From Methanomassiliicoccus luminyensis B10 (GTDB lineage: Archaea; Thermoplasmatota; Thermoplasmata; Methanomassiliicoccales; Methanomassiliicoccaceae): 64,000 nucleotides of DNA. Below the pieces are notes generated by a model, which saw only the letters and a list, made by a program, of their open reading frames with translations, was not told where the DNA came from and did no database searches. The stretch is from positions 1 to 64,000 of the forward strand of contig NZ_CAJE01000024.1 in the NCBI RefSeq assembly GCF_000308215.1, written 5' to 3'. Numbering within the stretch: position 1 is the stretch's first letter; every line of letters starts with the position of its first letter. Position numbers and translations under genes: made by a program. Of this stretch, positions 8,317 to 16,883 are shown one piece after another.

Positions 8317-8904
8317 ATTCCGAAATACAAGATCCAGAACATAGTAGCGTCTGCCGATCTGGGGACCGAGCTTGATCTAACCCAGCTCGTCGTGGAAATG
8401 GAAAACGCGGAGTACGAACCGGAATCCTTTCCTGGCTTGGTCTTCCGGCTGAAGAAGCCGAAGACAGCGACCCTCATCTTCCGAAGCGGGAAGATCGTTT
8501 GTACCGGCTCCAAGTCGATAGGGGACGTAAAGCAGGCGATACAAATGGTCACAGAGAGCCTGAAGGACGCCGGGATCCCCCTCACCGGCTCTCCGGCCTA
8601 TGAGGTCCAGAACATCGTTGCCTCGGCCGACCTCGAGCAGCCCATCAACCTGACCTCGACGGTGATCTCCCTGGGCCTCGAAAAGGTGGAGTACGAACCG
8701 GAGGTGTTTCCCGGGCTGGTGTACCGCCTGGACGACCCCAAGGTCGTTATCCTGCTGTTCGGGTCGGGAAGGCTGGTCTGCACCGGGGCGAAAAAACCGA
8801 TGGACGTGGAAGCGGCGATCGTCAGGATCTCCAGAGAGCTGCGTTCCGTTGGCCTGCTCTCGCCGGAGCCGCCGGGCATGTCGGAGAAGGACCGCCTGGC
8901 CTGA
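8317..8904 (+). CDS. tbp: TATA-box binding protein (TBP), start codon unclear
   Basis: General transcription factor with the saddle made of two direct repeats: repeat one contains NAEYEPESFPGLVFRL, repeat two KVEYEPEVFPGLVYRL, each followed by GxxVCTG. Homology starts upstream of the GTG at 8392: codons from 8317 read IPKYKIQNIVASADLG, the conserved first strand, yet no in-frame ATG, GTG or TTG exists between the stop at 8218 and 8392. The start given is the ATT at the edge of homology. A TATA-like ATATACAT near 8278-8285 would place the transcript start just before it. Beginning at 8392 would delete the first strand. An ATG at 8285 is open but in another frame, so a frameshift is possible. 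Confidence 0.85.
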   Translation: MPKYKIQNIVASADLGTELDLTQLVVEMENAEYEPESFPGLVFRLKKPKTATLIFRSGKIVCTGSKSIGDVKQAIQMVTESLKDAGIPLTGSPAYEVQNIVASADLEQPINLTSTVISLGLEKVEYEPEVFPGLVYRLDDPKVVILLFGSGRLVCTGAKKPMDVEAAIVRISRELRSVGLLSPEPPGMSEKDRLA

Positions 8905-9119
8905 TCGGAGCATATCTTCCGGTATAACTCCAGAAGCCTTGATCTCGGCAAGAATAGCGGGATCTTTCGGCCATGTGAGATCATCGTATCGAATTTTTAG
9001 AACGTTCGGAGCACTGGTGAAAAGGGCGCGCCCCGCGGCACACGCTCAGGGGCACTTTCGGGCACCTCCCCGAAAACCAGTCATATGTCCTTATCCGATG
9101 CGTGTCGAAGGTGAGGGTA

Positions 9120-9398
9120 ATGATGGACATACACGACCGGCTCCAGGTGGAAAAGCTGCTCGAGCTCCTGTATGAACGGCAGGCCGCCAGGGTCAGGCCG
9201 GAGATGAGGCATCGGTGCGGGCCGCTCCAGGAGACGGCGGCGCTCATCATCCGCTTCAAGGAGATGGCGATCGAGGACCTGTCGAAGGACCTCGGAATGG
9301 ACGACCCGGCCGCCTGCGACGAGTGCGGCGGGGAATGCCATGATGTCAAGGAATACCGGCTCAGGCGCCCGGTCGAGGAATGTGTCACTGCATACTGA
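9120..9398 (+). CDS. Small protein with a C-terminal Cys cluster
   Basis: About 92 residues. The body is helical and charged (RLQVEKLLELLYERQAARV), and the tail carries CDECGGEC, a possible metal-binding knuckle, plus a further Cys near the end. An AGGTGAGG ribosome site at 9109-9116 supports the ATG at 9120 or 9123 over the upstream GTG at 9102. No family was recognised. It is convergent with the winged-helix gene at 9418, and no function can be given. Confidence 0.55.
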   Translation: MMDIHDRLQVEKLLELLYERQAARVRPEMRHRCGPLQETAALIIRFKEMAIEDLSKDLGMDDPAACDECGGECHDVKEYRLRRPVEECVTAY

Positions 9399-9417
9399 CT
9401 TGCCGAGAGAACACCTC

Positions 9418-9705
9418 TCAGGGGGTGCGGATGAGCTGGTCTATCTCGACCAGCTTCTGTGCGACCTTCTTGCCCTTGGGGGTAAGAGAATACAGGTAGG
9501 TCAACCGCGGCTTCTCCTCGATGCGTATCTTGAGCAGGCCGATCGACTCCATCCTCCTGGTCAGGTTCTTCATGCGGTCGTAACCGCCGGCTATCTGCCT
9601 GAGGTCGTAGGCCCGGGCCTCTCCCCTCTTGTCAATGAGCAAAAGGATGCTCACCGCGGATGTCTCGTCGAGTATCGTGACGTCGGCCTTGGCCGCCTGT
9701 TCCAT
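9418..9705 (-). CDS. Winged-helix transcriptional regulator
   Basis: 95-residue winged-helix protein: helices around SAVSILLLIDKRGEARAYDL and YDRMKNLTRRMESIGLLKI, then a wing (EEKPRLTYLYSLTPKGKKV), the archetype of small archaeal MarR/PadR-like repressors. The upstream region holds a TATA-like TATTTATTAG on the minus strand (about 9775-9784) and a small palindrome at 9753-9764, consistent with autoregulation. Targets are unknown. Confidence 0.72.
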   Translation of the reverse strand: MEQAAKADVTILDETSAVSILLLIDKRGEARAYDLRQIAGGYDRMKNLTRRMESIGLLKIRIEEKPRLTYLYSLTPKGKKVAQKLVEIDQLIRTP

Positions 9706-9752
9706 CTAGAAAACCGAACCTCTCTCTTCATGTTATACCTGATTATCCAGTA

Positions 9753-9764
9753 TTCAATTTTGAA
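9753..9764. promoter_or_regulatory. Possible operator palindrome for the 9418 regulator
   Basis: TTCAA-TT-TTGAA lies between the TATA-like element and the start of the winged-helix gene. A near-copy of the flanking motif TGAACACCGAAA (from 9761) recurs as TGAACACGGAAA at 9818-9829. Regulator binding is inferred. Confidence 0.35.
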
Positions 9765-9987
9765 CACCGAAAACTAATAAATACTTGCACTCCCTTTCAG
9801 AATTCGGAATACAACACTGAACACGGAAATGAGATGACCGGTAGTCATGTCGGCAGGCAGCTACCCTTTTAGAGGGGGGAGCGGGGCATATCGGACCTTC
9901 CATACTCCTAGTGCCATTGGGCGCCCCCTCCCCCGTGATGTTCGGGCACCACGACCCAGCCCGGGTCGATGAGGCGGATGAGATCTG

Positions 9988-10152
9988 ATGGGAAAGACGT
10001 TCTATTTGAGCGACAGTGAGAGGTATCTCCTTTGCGGACTGCTCAGGGGAGAGCTGCCGGCGGACATCATGGCCAGGCTGAAGCGCTTGTACGGGGAGAC
10101 CCGCGATCTCGAGGAGATCTCCCTGGTCATAACCCGCAAGCTGGAGGATTGA
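9988..10152 (+). CDS. Short hypothetical protein (54 aa)
   Basis: ATG to TGA encoding MGKTFYLSDSERYLLCGLL and a helical, charged remainder ending VITRKLED. Third-position GC bias matches neighbouring genes, which supports real coding. No RBS is obvious and no family was recognised. The nearest downstream gene on this strand starts at 10294. Confidence 0.45.
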   Translation: MGKTFYLSDSERYLLCGLLRGELPADIMARLKRLYGETRDLEEISLVITRKLED

Positions 10153-10293
10153 TCGTGCTCGAGAACAACACGCGCGCGTCGCGGCCGGGAAGCGGCCGCG
10201 GGACGTTCATGCACTGCTCCCCCTGGCAGAGAAGGCGGGATCTGCGCTGGAACAACGAGCGGGCAAGTTTTATAATCACATGGGCATTACGTC

Positions 10294-10923
10294 GTGCAAA
10301 GGCGAGATGGTCTTAGATTGCTTAGCCGCGACAAATGGTCCCCTGTCGAGAATGGAAGCGCCTTCGTGAACATACTCGGAGACTATCGCTATATGAGCGA
10401 GGGGCATTATGGGAGCGTCGAGGCGGAGATCGCCGGCGTGAAGGTATACCCCACCATCAAGGAGTCGCTGGACGCTTATGTGGTCCCTCTGTGCATGGAG
10501 AGGGCCAAGGCCGCGGGGATCAAGGTCCCCGACTACTACATATCCAACGGTTATTTTGAGCCGCCCGCCATCGTGTACCCCATCAACCCCTTCATGAAGA
10601 AGCACAGCGTGGTGTACAAGGCCGGGCACGTCAAGCGCATCTCCAAGTCCATGACCCGGAACTACAAGTACGCCATCTGCGTGCAGAAGATCTCCGAGGA
10701 CGTGGCCGTGCGCGAGTACAAGTGCGTCATGGGCAACACCACCTGCGACGAGCTGTCCACCATGGCCGCCCAGGTGTGGGACCTTTTCCATCTTCCGATC
10801 TGCAGCCTCAGGGTGATCGAGAACGGCGAGATCATGCTCTCCGCCATCGAGCCCCTGCCCCTGCATGAGCTGGGCTCGAAGGAGCTGAAGCTCCTCAGGA
10901 AGGCGAACGAATGGCAGATATAG
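10294..10923 (+). CDS. RLAN-type protein (RimK-like ATP-grasp N-terminal domain), stand-alone
   Basis: 209-residue protein whose opening (FVNILGDYRYMSEGHYGSVE, then a KVYPTIKESLDAY stretch) matches the RLAN domain normally fused to the N-terminus of RimK-like ATP-grasp ligases. Here it is a separate gene, and the ATP-grasp protein is encoded immediately downstream with a 13-nt overlap. TTTATAATC at about 10267-10275 lies 19-27 nt before the GTG start, indicating a leaderless transcript. It probably partners the ligase in ligation of amino acids or a similar group to a peptide or small molecule. The substrate is unknown. Confidence 0.7.
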   Translation: MQRRDGLRLLSRDKWSPVENGSAFVNILGDYRYMSEGHYGSVEAEIAGVKVYPTIKESLDAYVVPLCMERAKAAGIKVPDYYISNGYFEPPAIVYPINPFMKKHSVVYKAGHVKRISKSMTRNYKYAICVQKISEDVAVREYKCVMGNTTCDELSTMAAQVWDLFHLPICSLRVIENGEIMLSAIEPLPLHELGSKELKLLRKANEWQI

Positions 10924-11786
10924 CCTGTTTTGTAGAGCGCTACACCGTCAGCCGCGCCGAGGAGCTCACCGCCCTCGCCAACTTCAAGCTGGCCGCGCAT
11001 CAGCTCGGGCACAAGCTGGAGTACGTGTTCCGCGCGGACATCGGGAAGATACCGATGTACGACGCGCTGTTCATCCGGTCGCTCACCGACCCGCTCAACG
11101 CCGCATACGTCGCGGCGAGGACCGCGGAGCTGCACGGCATGACGGTCATCGACGACCCTGATTCTATCATCATCTGCTGCGACAAGATCAACATGTACCT
11201 ACACCTGATGCGCGAGAACGTGCCGATACCGGAAACCAGGTTCGTGGGCAAGAGGGAGCTGGACCGGAGGACCATGGAGCAGCTGTTCGACGAGCTCGGC
11301 TCTCCCCTGGTCCTCAAGGCGCCGCACACCTCCTTCTCGATGCACGTGGACAAGGTGGATTCGGCAAGCGCGTTCGAGGAGGTGGCCCGGAAGTACTACC
11401 GGAGGGCGGACGAGATAGTGGTGCAGAGGTATATTCCCAGCCGCTTTGACTGGAGGGTCACGACCCTCAACGGCGAACCGCTGTTCGTGTGCAAGTACGT
11501 CATGCCCGGCAACCACTGGAAGATCCAGCGGAGCGACAACGGGCACGTCACCTGGGCGAAGATCGAGGCGCAGGACCTCAAGGCCGTCGACCCCAAGCTC
11601 ATCGAGGCTGGGCTGAAAGCGTCCAGGGCCATCGGCAAGGGCCTCTACGGCGTGGACATCAAGGAGGTCGACGGCAAGTACATCGTCATCGAGGTGAACG
11701 ACAACCCCAACATCGACGCGGGCGGCGAGGACGCCAGGAACCCCGAGGTGTACGGGCGGATCATCAGGTACCTCGCCGGCGAGTGA
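10911..11786 (+). CDS. RimK-like ATP-grasp ligase
   Basis: 291-residue ATP-grasp enzyme forming amide bonds through an acyl-phosphate. An N-terminal pre-ATP-grasp part (to about 95) precedes the ATP-binding fold: DKINMYLHLMRENVPIPET, LVLKAPHTSFSMHV, VVQRYIP, and the metal-binding IVIEVNDNPN near the C-terminus. It overlaps the RLAN gene by 13 nt, so the two are coupled. Members ligate glutamate or other amino acids to diverse acceptors; which one applies here is not evident. Confidence 0.82.
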   Translation: MADIACFVERYTVSRAEELTALANFKLAAHQLGHKLEYVFRADIGKIPMYDALFIRSLTDPLNAAYVAARTAELHGMTVIDDPDSIIICCDKINMYLHLMRENVPIPETRFVGKRELDRRTMEQLFDELGSPLVLKAPHTSFSMHVDKVDSASAFEEVARKYYRRADEIVVQRYIPSRFDWRVTTLNGEPLFVCKYVMPGNHWKIQRSDNGHVTWAKIEAQDLKAVDPKLIEAGLKASRAIGKGLYGVDIKEVDGKYIVIEVNDNPNIDAGGEDARNPEVYGRIIRYLAGE

Positions 11787-11800
11787 CGCGGGCCCCCGTT

Positions 11801-13999
11801 CTAACGGTACACCCCAGGGTCCTGCCACTTCACCGGCACGGTCTCCAGGGACCTGGCGAAGTTCTCGTACCACTTCATGACATCCTTGGTCGACGACGCC
11901 CTGACGATCTTCAACGCACCCTCGAAGTGCCGCCCCGACACCATCTCGCTGTCGCGGTCCTCGCGCATGGCGGCCATGGCGGCCTCCCTGCACAGCGCCT
12001 CCAGGTCCGCTCCCACGAAGCCCTCTGTCCGGGACGCTATGTGCTCCAGGTCCACCCCGTTCAGGGGCATGTCCCTGGTATTGATCCTCAGTATGCCCAG
12101 GCGGGCGGCCTGGTCGGGGACCGGGACCAGGGCGAGGCGGTCGAAGCGGCCCGGCCTCAGGAGGGCGGGGTCCACGATGTCCGGCCGGTTGGTGGCGGCG
12201 ATCACCGTCACGCGGTCCAGGGACTCGAACCCGTCCATGGTGGTGAGGAGCTGGTTCACCACCCTCTCGGTGGCGTTGGACTCCGGCGACGAGCCCCGCC
12301 GGGAGGCGATGGAATCGATCTCGTCGAGGAACACTATGCACGGCGCGACCTGCTTGGCCTTCTTGAAGATCTGGCGGATCGCCTTCTCCGACTCCCCGAC
12401 CCACTTGGACATTATCTCCGGTCCCTTGATGGAGATGAAGTTCACCTTGCATTCGTTGGCCACGGCCTTGGCCAGAAGGGTCTTTCCCGTCCCGGGCGGG
12501 CCGTACAGCAGCACCCCGCGGCCGGGGCGGATGCCCAGCCGCTTGAAGGACTGGGGGCTCTCCAGGGGGAGCTCGATCATCTCCTTGAGCAGGCGCTTGA
12601 TGTCCTCCAGGCCGCCGATGTCCTCCCAGCCGACCTGAGGGACCTCCACGGCCACCTCGCGCATGGCCGACGGCTCCACGTCCTTGAGCGCCTCCTTGAA
12701 ATCGGCCTGCGTAACGCGCATGGTCTCCAGCACGTCCGGGGGAATGGGCTTGTCCAGTTCGAACTCGGGGACGAAGCGGCCCAGGCACTTCATGGCCGCC
12801 TCCCTGGCCAGCGAGGCGATGTCGGCGCCCACGAAGCCGTGGGTGACATTGGCCAGGGAGTCGATGTCCACGTCCCCGTCCAGCGGCATGCCCCTGGTGT
12901 GTATCTGCAGGATCTCCTTCCTCCCCGCCAGCGTGGGGACCCCGATCTCTATCTCCCGGTCGAACCGCCCGGGACGGCGGAGCGCCGGATCGATGGAGTC
13001 CTCGCGGTTGGTCGCCCCTATCACGATGACCTGCCCCCTACCGCCCAGCCCGTCCATCAGGGTGAGCAGCTGCGCTACCACGCGGCGCTCCGTCTCTCCG
13101 GTCACCTCCTCCCTCTTGGGCGCGATGGAGTCGATCTCGTCGATGAACACGATGGATGGCGCGGCCTTCTCGGCCTCCTCGAACTTCTCGCGGAGCTTTT
13201 CCTCGCTCTGGCCGTAGTACTTGGACATTATCTCCGGCCCGTTGATGGAAAAGAAGTTGGCGCCCGATTCGCTCGCCACGGCCTTGGCGATGAGCGTTTT
13301 TCCGGTCCCGGGCGGGCCGTACAGCAAAACCCCTTTGGGAGGGTCGATGCCCAGGCGGTCGAACAGCTCGGGGTGCTTGAGCGGCAGCTCGATGATCTCC
13401 CTCACCCGCTTCAGCTCGTCCTCCAGGCCGCCCACGTCGTCGTAGGTCACCGACATGGTGGCCGTCTCGACGGTCTCCACCGGCTCGGTCTTCACCACTA
13501 GCTCGGTATGGCCGCCCACCACCACTACTCCGGAGGGCTGCGTGCCGGTCACCACGAACGGGAGGAACCCTCCCATCAGGGCTATGTTGGGGATGATGAT
13601 GGCGTCCCCCTTCACCAGGGGGCGGTTGCTCAGTCCCTTCTTGAACAGCTCCTCCACTCCCTGGCCGAAGCGGACCCTCTTGCCCGGGGGTATCTTCGGC
13701 GCCACCGTGATCTTTGTCGCTGGCTGGGTCTCGGCCTTGAGCACGGTGACCTTTTCCCCGATGGACACCCCGGCGTTGGAGCGGACCATGCCGTCGATGG
13801 CGATGACGCCCTTGCCCTCGTCCTCGGCGGAGGCCCGGAACACCTTGGCGGCCGTTCTCCTCTTGCCCACTATCTCGATGAAGTCACCCATGTCAACATC
13901 GATGTCTTTCCGGGTCTGGGTGTCGATCCGGGCACGTCCCAGGCCGACCTCCGATTGGTGTTGAGCGCTGGCGACGCGAAGAGTTGTCGATTCCGCCAC
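11801..13999 (-). CDS. cdc48: Cdc48/VCP-type AAA+ ATPase with HbYX tail
   Basis: About 732 residues from the GTG at 13999, chosen because GTGAGGAT lies just upstream and the product then begins [11 protein letters not shown] as in the family. It has a double-psi barrel N-domain (to about 200) and two AAA domains, each with GPPGTGKT and a Walker B (FIDEIDSIA and FLDEIDSIA). It unfolds substrates by ATP-driven threading. The last residues are GVYR, so the protein ends in hydrophobic-Tyr-X, the HbYX signature that docks ATPases onto the 20S proteasome. A longer open frame to 14110 is judged non-coding. It is convergent with the ATP-grasp gene. Confidence 0.95.
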   Translation of the reverse strand: MAESTTLRVASAQHQSEVGLGRARIDTQTRKDIDVDMGDFIEIVGKRRTAAKVFRASAEDEGKGVIAIDGMVRSNAGVSIGEKVTVLKAETQPATKITVAPKIPPGKRVRFGQGVEELFKKGLSNRPLVKGDAIIIPNIALMGGFLPFVVTGTQPSGVVVVGGHTELVVKTEPVETVETATMSVTYDDVGGLEDELKRVREIIELPLKHPELFDRLGIDPPKGVLLYGPPGTGKTLIAKAVASESGANFFSINGPEIMSKYYGQSEEKLREKFEEAEKAAPSIVFIDEIDSIAPKREEVTGETERRVVAQLLTLMDGLGGRGQVIVIGATNREDSIDPALRRPGRFDREIEIGVPTLAGRKEILQIHTRGMPLDGDVDIDSLANVTHGFVGADIASLAREAAMKCLGRFVPEFELDKPIPPDVLETMRVTQADFKEALKDVEPSAMREVAVEVPQVGWEDIGGLEDIKRLLKEMIELPLESPQSFKRLGIRPGRGVLLYGPPGTGKTLLAKAVANECKVNFISIKGPEIMSKWVGESEKAIRQIFKKAKQVAPCIVFLDEIDSIASRRGSSPESNATERVVNQLLTTMDGFESLDRVTVIAATNRPDIVDPALLRPGRFDRLALVPVPDQAARLGILRINTRDMPLNGVDLEHIASRTEGFVGADLEALCREAAMAAMREDRDSEMVSGRHFEGALKIVRASSTKDVMKWYENFARSLETVPVKWQDPGVYR

Positions 14000-14076
14000 G
14001 ATATCCTCACTGGCCTGAAAGCCGAGAGCCGATATTAACTTATTTGACAGAATAGTTATCTTCAAAAAAATTGGGC

Positions 14077-14099
14077 GGACGCCGCCCGGGAAGGCGTCC
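14077..14099. terminator. Hairpin flanked by T-runs on both strands, in a divergent promoter region
   Basis: GGACGCC (14077-14083), 9-nt loop, GGCGTCC (14093-14099). On the plus strand it is followed by TTGTTTTT, and on the minus strand by a T7 run at 14064-14070. It lies between divergent genes, so it could terminate antisense read-through in both directions. Confidence 0.45.
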
Positions 14100-14170
14100 T
14101 TGTTTTTCATGCCCTTGCAGCGGAGGACGAAGCGAAAAACTAATCATGCTGGAGCATCTTGGAGCTGGGC

Positions 14171-15034
14171 ATGGAGATGGACCCGGAGTGCGTCCCCTGC
14201 CTGCTGGGGCGAGTCCTGTTCGAGGCCAACCTGTGCGATCCCAAGAAGGCCCGGGCGGCCATGGCCGATTCCCTGAAGATACTGGACGAGGGCTTCCGTC
14301 CCGGTGTCAACTCCGCCCGGCTCGCCACCCTGGTGCACAAGCGCGCCTATAAGATCCTGGGCCGCGCCGATCCCTACGAGGGGCTGAAGGCCCGCAGCGT
14401 GGAGGTGGCCAGCGAGCTGCTGCCGGAAGCGGAGGCGTTCATCGAAAGGTCCGAGGACCGTCTGGAGGCAGCGGTGAAGGTCGCTATCGCCGGCAACGTG
14501 ATGGACTTCGGCATCCAAGGGCTGGAGGACCCCGACGAGCTGTCCAGGGCCTTCGGGTCGCTCATCAGCCAGCCGCTGGGGGTGAACGACGTTCCGGGCA
14601 TGCGGGCGCTGCTGGGGCCGTCCAAGAGGGCAGTGTACCTTCTAGACAACTGCGGGGAGGACGTCCTGGACCGTCTGCTGGTGCGCGAGATCAAGGCCCT
14701 CGGCGCCACCGTGGTGGGCGTGGTGAAGGGGGAGCCGGTCCTCACTGACGTGACCCTGAAGGACGCCAAGGCCTCCGGGGTCCACGGCGAGTTCGACGAG
14801 GTCATCGGCACTGGCATGTTCGCGGTCGGCCTCGACCCCCAGCGCATGGGCGACCGGCTCAGGGGCGAGCTGTCCCGGGCCGATCTCATCATCGCCAAGG
14901 GCATGGCCAACTTCGAGTCCCTGTCTGATTCCGCCTACCGCCCCATCGCCTACCTCATGCGGGCGAAGTGCCATCCCGTGGCCAGGGCGGTGGGTGCCAG
15001 GAAGGGGGACAACGTGGCCAAGCTGGTGTGCTAG
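14171..15034 (+). CDS. DUF89/ARMT1-like metal-dependent phosphatase
   Basis: 287 residues from the ATG at 14171, which has GGAG six bases upstream; the TTG at 14159 is the alternative. The N-terminus carries CVPC (C7, C10) typical of archaeal DUF89 proteins. Core motifs are VYLLDNCGEDVLDRLL, where Asp and Asn bind metal, VVGVVKGEPVLTDVT, and IIAKGMANFESL. DUF89 enzymes hydrolyse sugar or cofactor phosphates in metabolite repair. The natural substrate is unassigned. Confidence 0.85.
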   Translation: MEMDPECVPCLLGRVLFEANLCDPKKARAAMADSLKILDEGFRPGVNSARLATLVHKRAYKILGRADPYEGLKARSVEVASELLPEAEAFIERSEDRLEAAVKVAIAGNVMDFGIQGLEDPDELSRAFGSLISQPLGVNDVPGMRALLGPSKRAVYLLDNCGEDVLDRLLVREIKALGATVVGVVKGEPVLTDVTLKDAKASGVHGEFDEVIGTGMFAVGLDPQRMGDRLRGELSRADLIIAKGMANFESLSDSAYRPIAYLMRAKCHPVARAVGARKGDNVAKLVC

Positions 15035-15142
15035 ACCCCGCCATTTAATATATCGGCGCCTCCATTTTGAGACCTGGGGCGGGATGCACCGCACCTTTCC
15101 CAAGGTGGCGGCCCCCGACGGTGGAGCGGGGCCGAGAAGCTG

Positions 15143-16225
15143 ATGACGATGAACGACCGGATACAAGCAGTCATACTGGCCGGCGGCGAGGGCACCAGGC
15201 TGCGGCCGTTGACCAACACCAGGCCCAAGCCGCTGCTGCCCATTCTGGGCAGGCCGTGCGTGGAGTACGTCATCAGGTCCCTGGCCGACGCCGACGCGGC
15301 CAAGGTTTACCTGACCTGCGGCTATCGCTCCCAGGACATGCTCGACGCTCTGGGCGACGGCCGCCGGTTCGGGGTGGACCTGGAGTTCGCCCTGGAGGAC
15401 CAGCCGGCCGGCACCGCCGGGGCGGTGAAGCTGCTGGAGGACAAGCTGGACGGCACCTTCGTGGTGGCTAGCGGCGACGTGCTTGCCGACGTGGACATAC
15501 GCTCCCTGGTGGAAGCGCACCGCCGGAAGAAGGCGGTGGCCACCATGGCCCTGACCACCGTGGACCGCCCCGAGGAGTTCGGCATCGTGGGCCTGGACGA
15601 CGACGGCAGGATCGTCCGGTTCAAGGAGAAGCCCCGGACCGAGGAGGTGTTCTCCAACCTCATCAACGCCGGGATATACGTCCTGGAGAAGGAGGCCCTG
15701 GACCACGTCCCCGAAGGGGAGAAGTTCGACTTCTCCAAGCAGCTGTTCCCCCGCCTGCTAGAGCTGGGGAGGCCGATCTACGGCTCCAAGATTGAGGGGC
15801 TGTGGAAGGACATCGGCCGGCCCCGGGACCTGCTGGACGCCAACGTGCGCATGGCCGAGCGGAAGGGGCAGGCCATCAAGGTGGACGGGGCCAAGAGCAC
15901 CGGCCGCATCGTGGGGGCCGATTTCACCGCCAGAGGGAGCGAGGTCCGCGGGCCCGCGTACGTGGGCAGCAAGACCGTGCTGGGAAAAGGCTCGCTCCTC
16001 GACCGCAGCGCGGTGGGCGGCGCCGTGGAAGTGGGCGCCGGCACCACGATATCTGACTCCTTCGTAATGGGCGGGTGCGTCCTGGGCGAGGGCTGCGAGA
16101 TAAAGGGCAGCTTGCTGGGCGAAGGGTGCACCATCGGGCCGGGGGCCAGGATCATGGACAGCGTCCTGGGGGACAGGGTGCGCCTGGACGCCTCCTCCGT
16201 GGTCGAGAACAGGACCCTGGAGTAA
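15143..16225 (+). CDS. Sugar-phosphate nucleotidyltransferase with left-handed beta-helix
   Basis: 360 residues. The N-terminal domain begins AVILAGGEGTRLRPLT and has the RPKPLLPI phosphate-binding region and a DVLADVD metal motif, typical of enzymes that make NDP-sugars from sugar-1-phosphates. From about residue 255 hexapeptide-like repeats (VGAGTTI, LGEGCEI, LGEGCTIG, PGARI) form a left-handed beta-helix, as in archaeal GlmU-like or ManC-like bifunctional proteins. Whether the helix carries acyltransferase activity is unclear. It may supply donors for the glycan cluster starting at 16.9 kb, though it is a separate transcription unit. Confidence 0.88.
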   Translation: MTMNDRIQAVILAGGEGTRLRPLTNTRPKPLLPILGRPCVEYVIRSLADADAAKVYLTCGYRSQDMLDALGDGRRFGVDLEFALEDQPAGTAGAVKLLEDKLDGTFVVASGDVLADVDIRSLVEAHRRKKAVATMALTTVDRPEEFGIVGLDDDGRIVRFKEKPRTEEVFSNLINAGIYVLEKEALDHVPEGEKFDFSKQLFPRLLELGRPIYGSKIEGLWKDIGRPRDLLDANVRMAERKGQAIKVDGAKSTGRIVGADFTARGSEVRGPAYVGSKTVLGKGSLLDRSAVGGAVEVGAGTTISDSFVMGGCVLGEGCEIKGSLLGEGCTIGPGARIMDSVLGDRVRLDASSVVENRTLE

Positions 16226-16361
16226 GCTCTGGCGTACCGGGCCGATGGCGGGACGCCATCTTCTCTATGCTATCATCAGAGATGTCCCTGACATGCACGC
16301 CGCGGAGGCGCGCTGATGCCGGTTATACCATCGGCAGCCGCCGTTCCGGCGGGAGCGGGGC

Positions 16362-16757
16362 TCAGGCCCTGATCCTCATGAAGACCTCCCTGGCCCTCTC
16401 GATGTTGTCGACGGCCACCGCGATCTCCTCCACTGAGGAGCCGGTGTTGCCCAGGATGTACATGGACTCGATATTCAGGCCGGCCTTGGAAAGTGACCTG
16501 GCGAGCTTGGCCAGCTCGCCCGGGCGATCGGGAAGGGACACCACCTCGACGGGCCTCTCGGAGAACTCCAGCTTGGCCGCCTTCAGCGCGCTCCTGGCGC
16601 TGGCCTCGTCATCGGTCACCACCCTTATGATGGGCTGGGGAGCGCCCATGTCGGTCGAGATCCCTCGGATGTTGACCGAGTTCTTGGACAGGACCTCGGC
16701 GATCCGTGCAACATCACCCGGCTTGTTCTGAACACGTATCTCGAACTGCAGTGTCAT
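16362..16757 (-). CDS. Tandem ACT-domain protein
   Basis: 131 residues forming two ACT domains: residues about 3-65 (FEIRVQNKPGDVARIAEVLSK, NIRGIST) and about 70-131 (VVSLPDRPGELAKLARSLSK, NIESMYI). The two PG-x-hydrophobic turns are classic ACT ligand sites that bind amino acids at a dimer interface. With no catalytic domain it is probably a stand-alone sensor or regulatory subunit. The neighbouring genes do not reveal a partner. Confidence 0.85.
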   Translation of the reverse strand: MTLQFEIRVQNKPGDVARIAEVLSKNSVNIRGISTDMGAPQPIIRVVTDDEASARSALKAAKLEFSERPVEVVSLPDRPGELAKLARSLSKAGLNIESMYILGNTGSSVEEIAVAVDNIERAREVFMRIRA

Positions 16758-16883
16758 CGATTGAGAATAGATGTCACGCCTATCGGTAAATACATGCGCA
16801 TAACGGACCCTCGCCTCCCGGCGGGACCAGGAAGATAAATATTAGTGGCGCGCCGCCTTACGCTCTACGCCGGAGGAAGGTGA

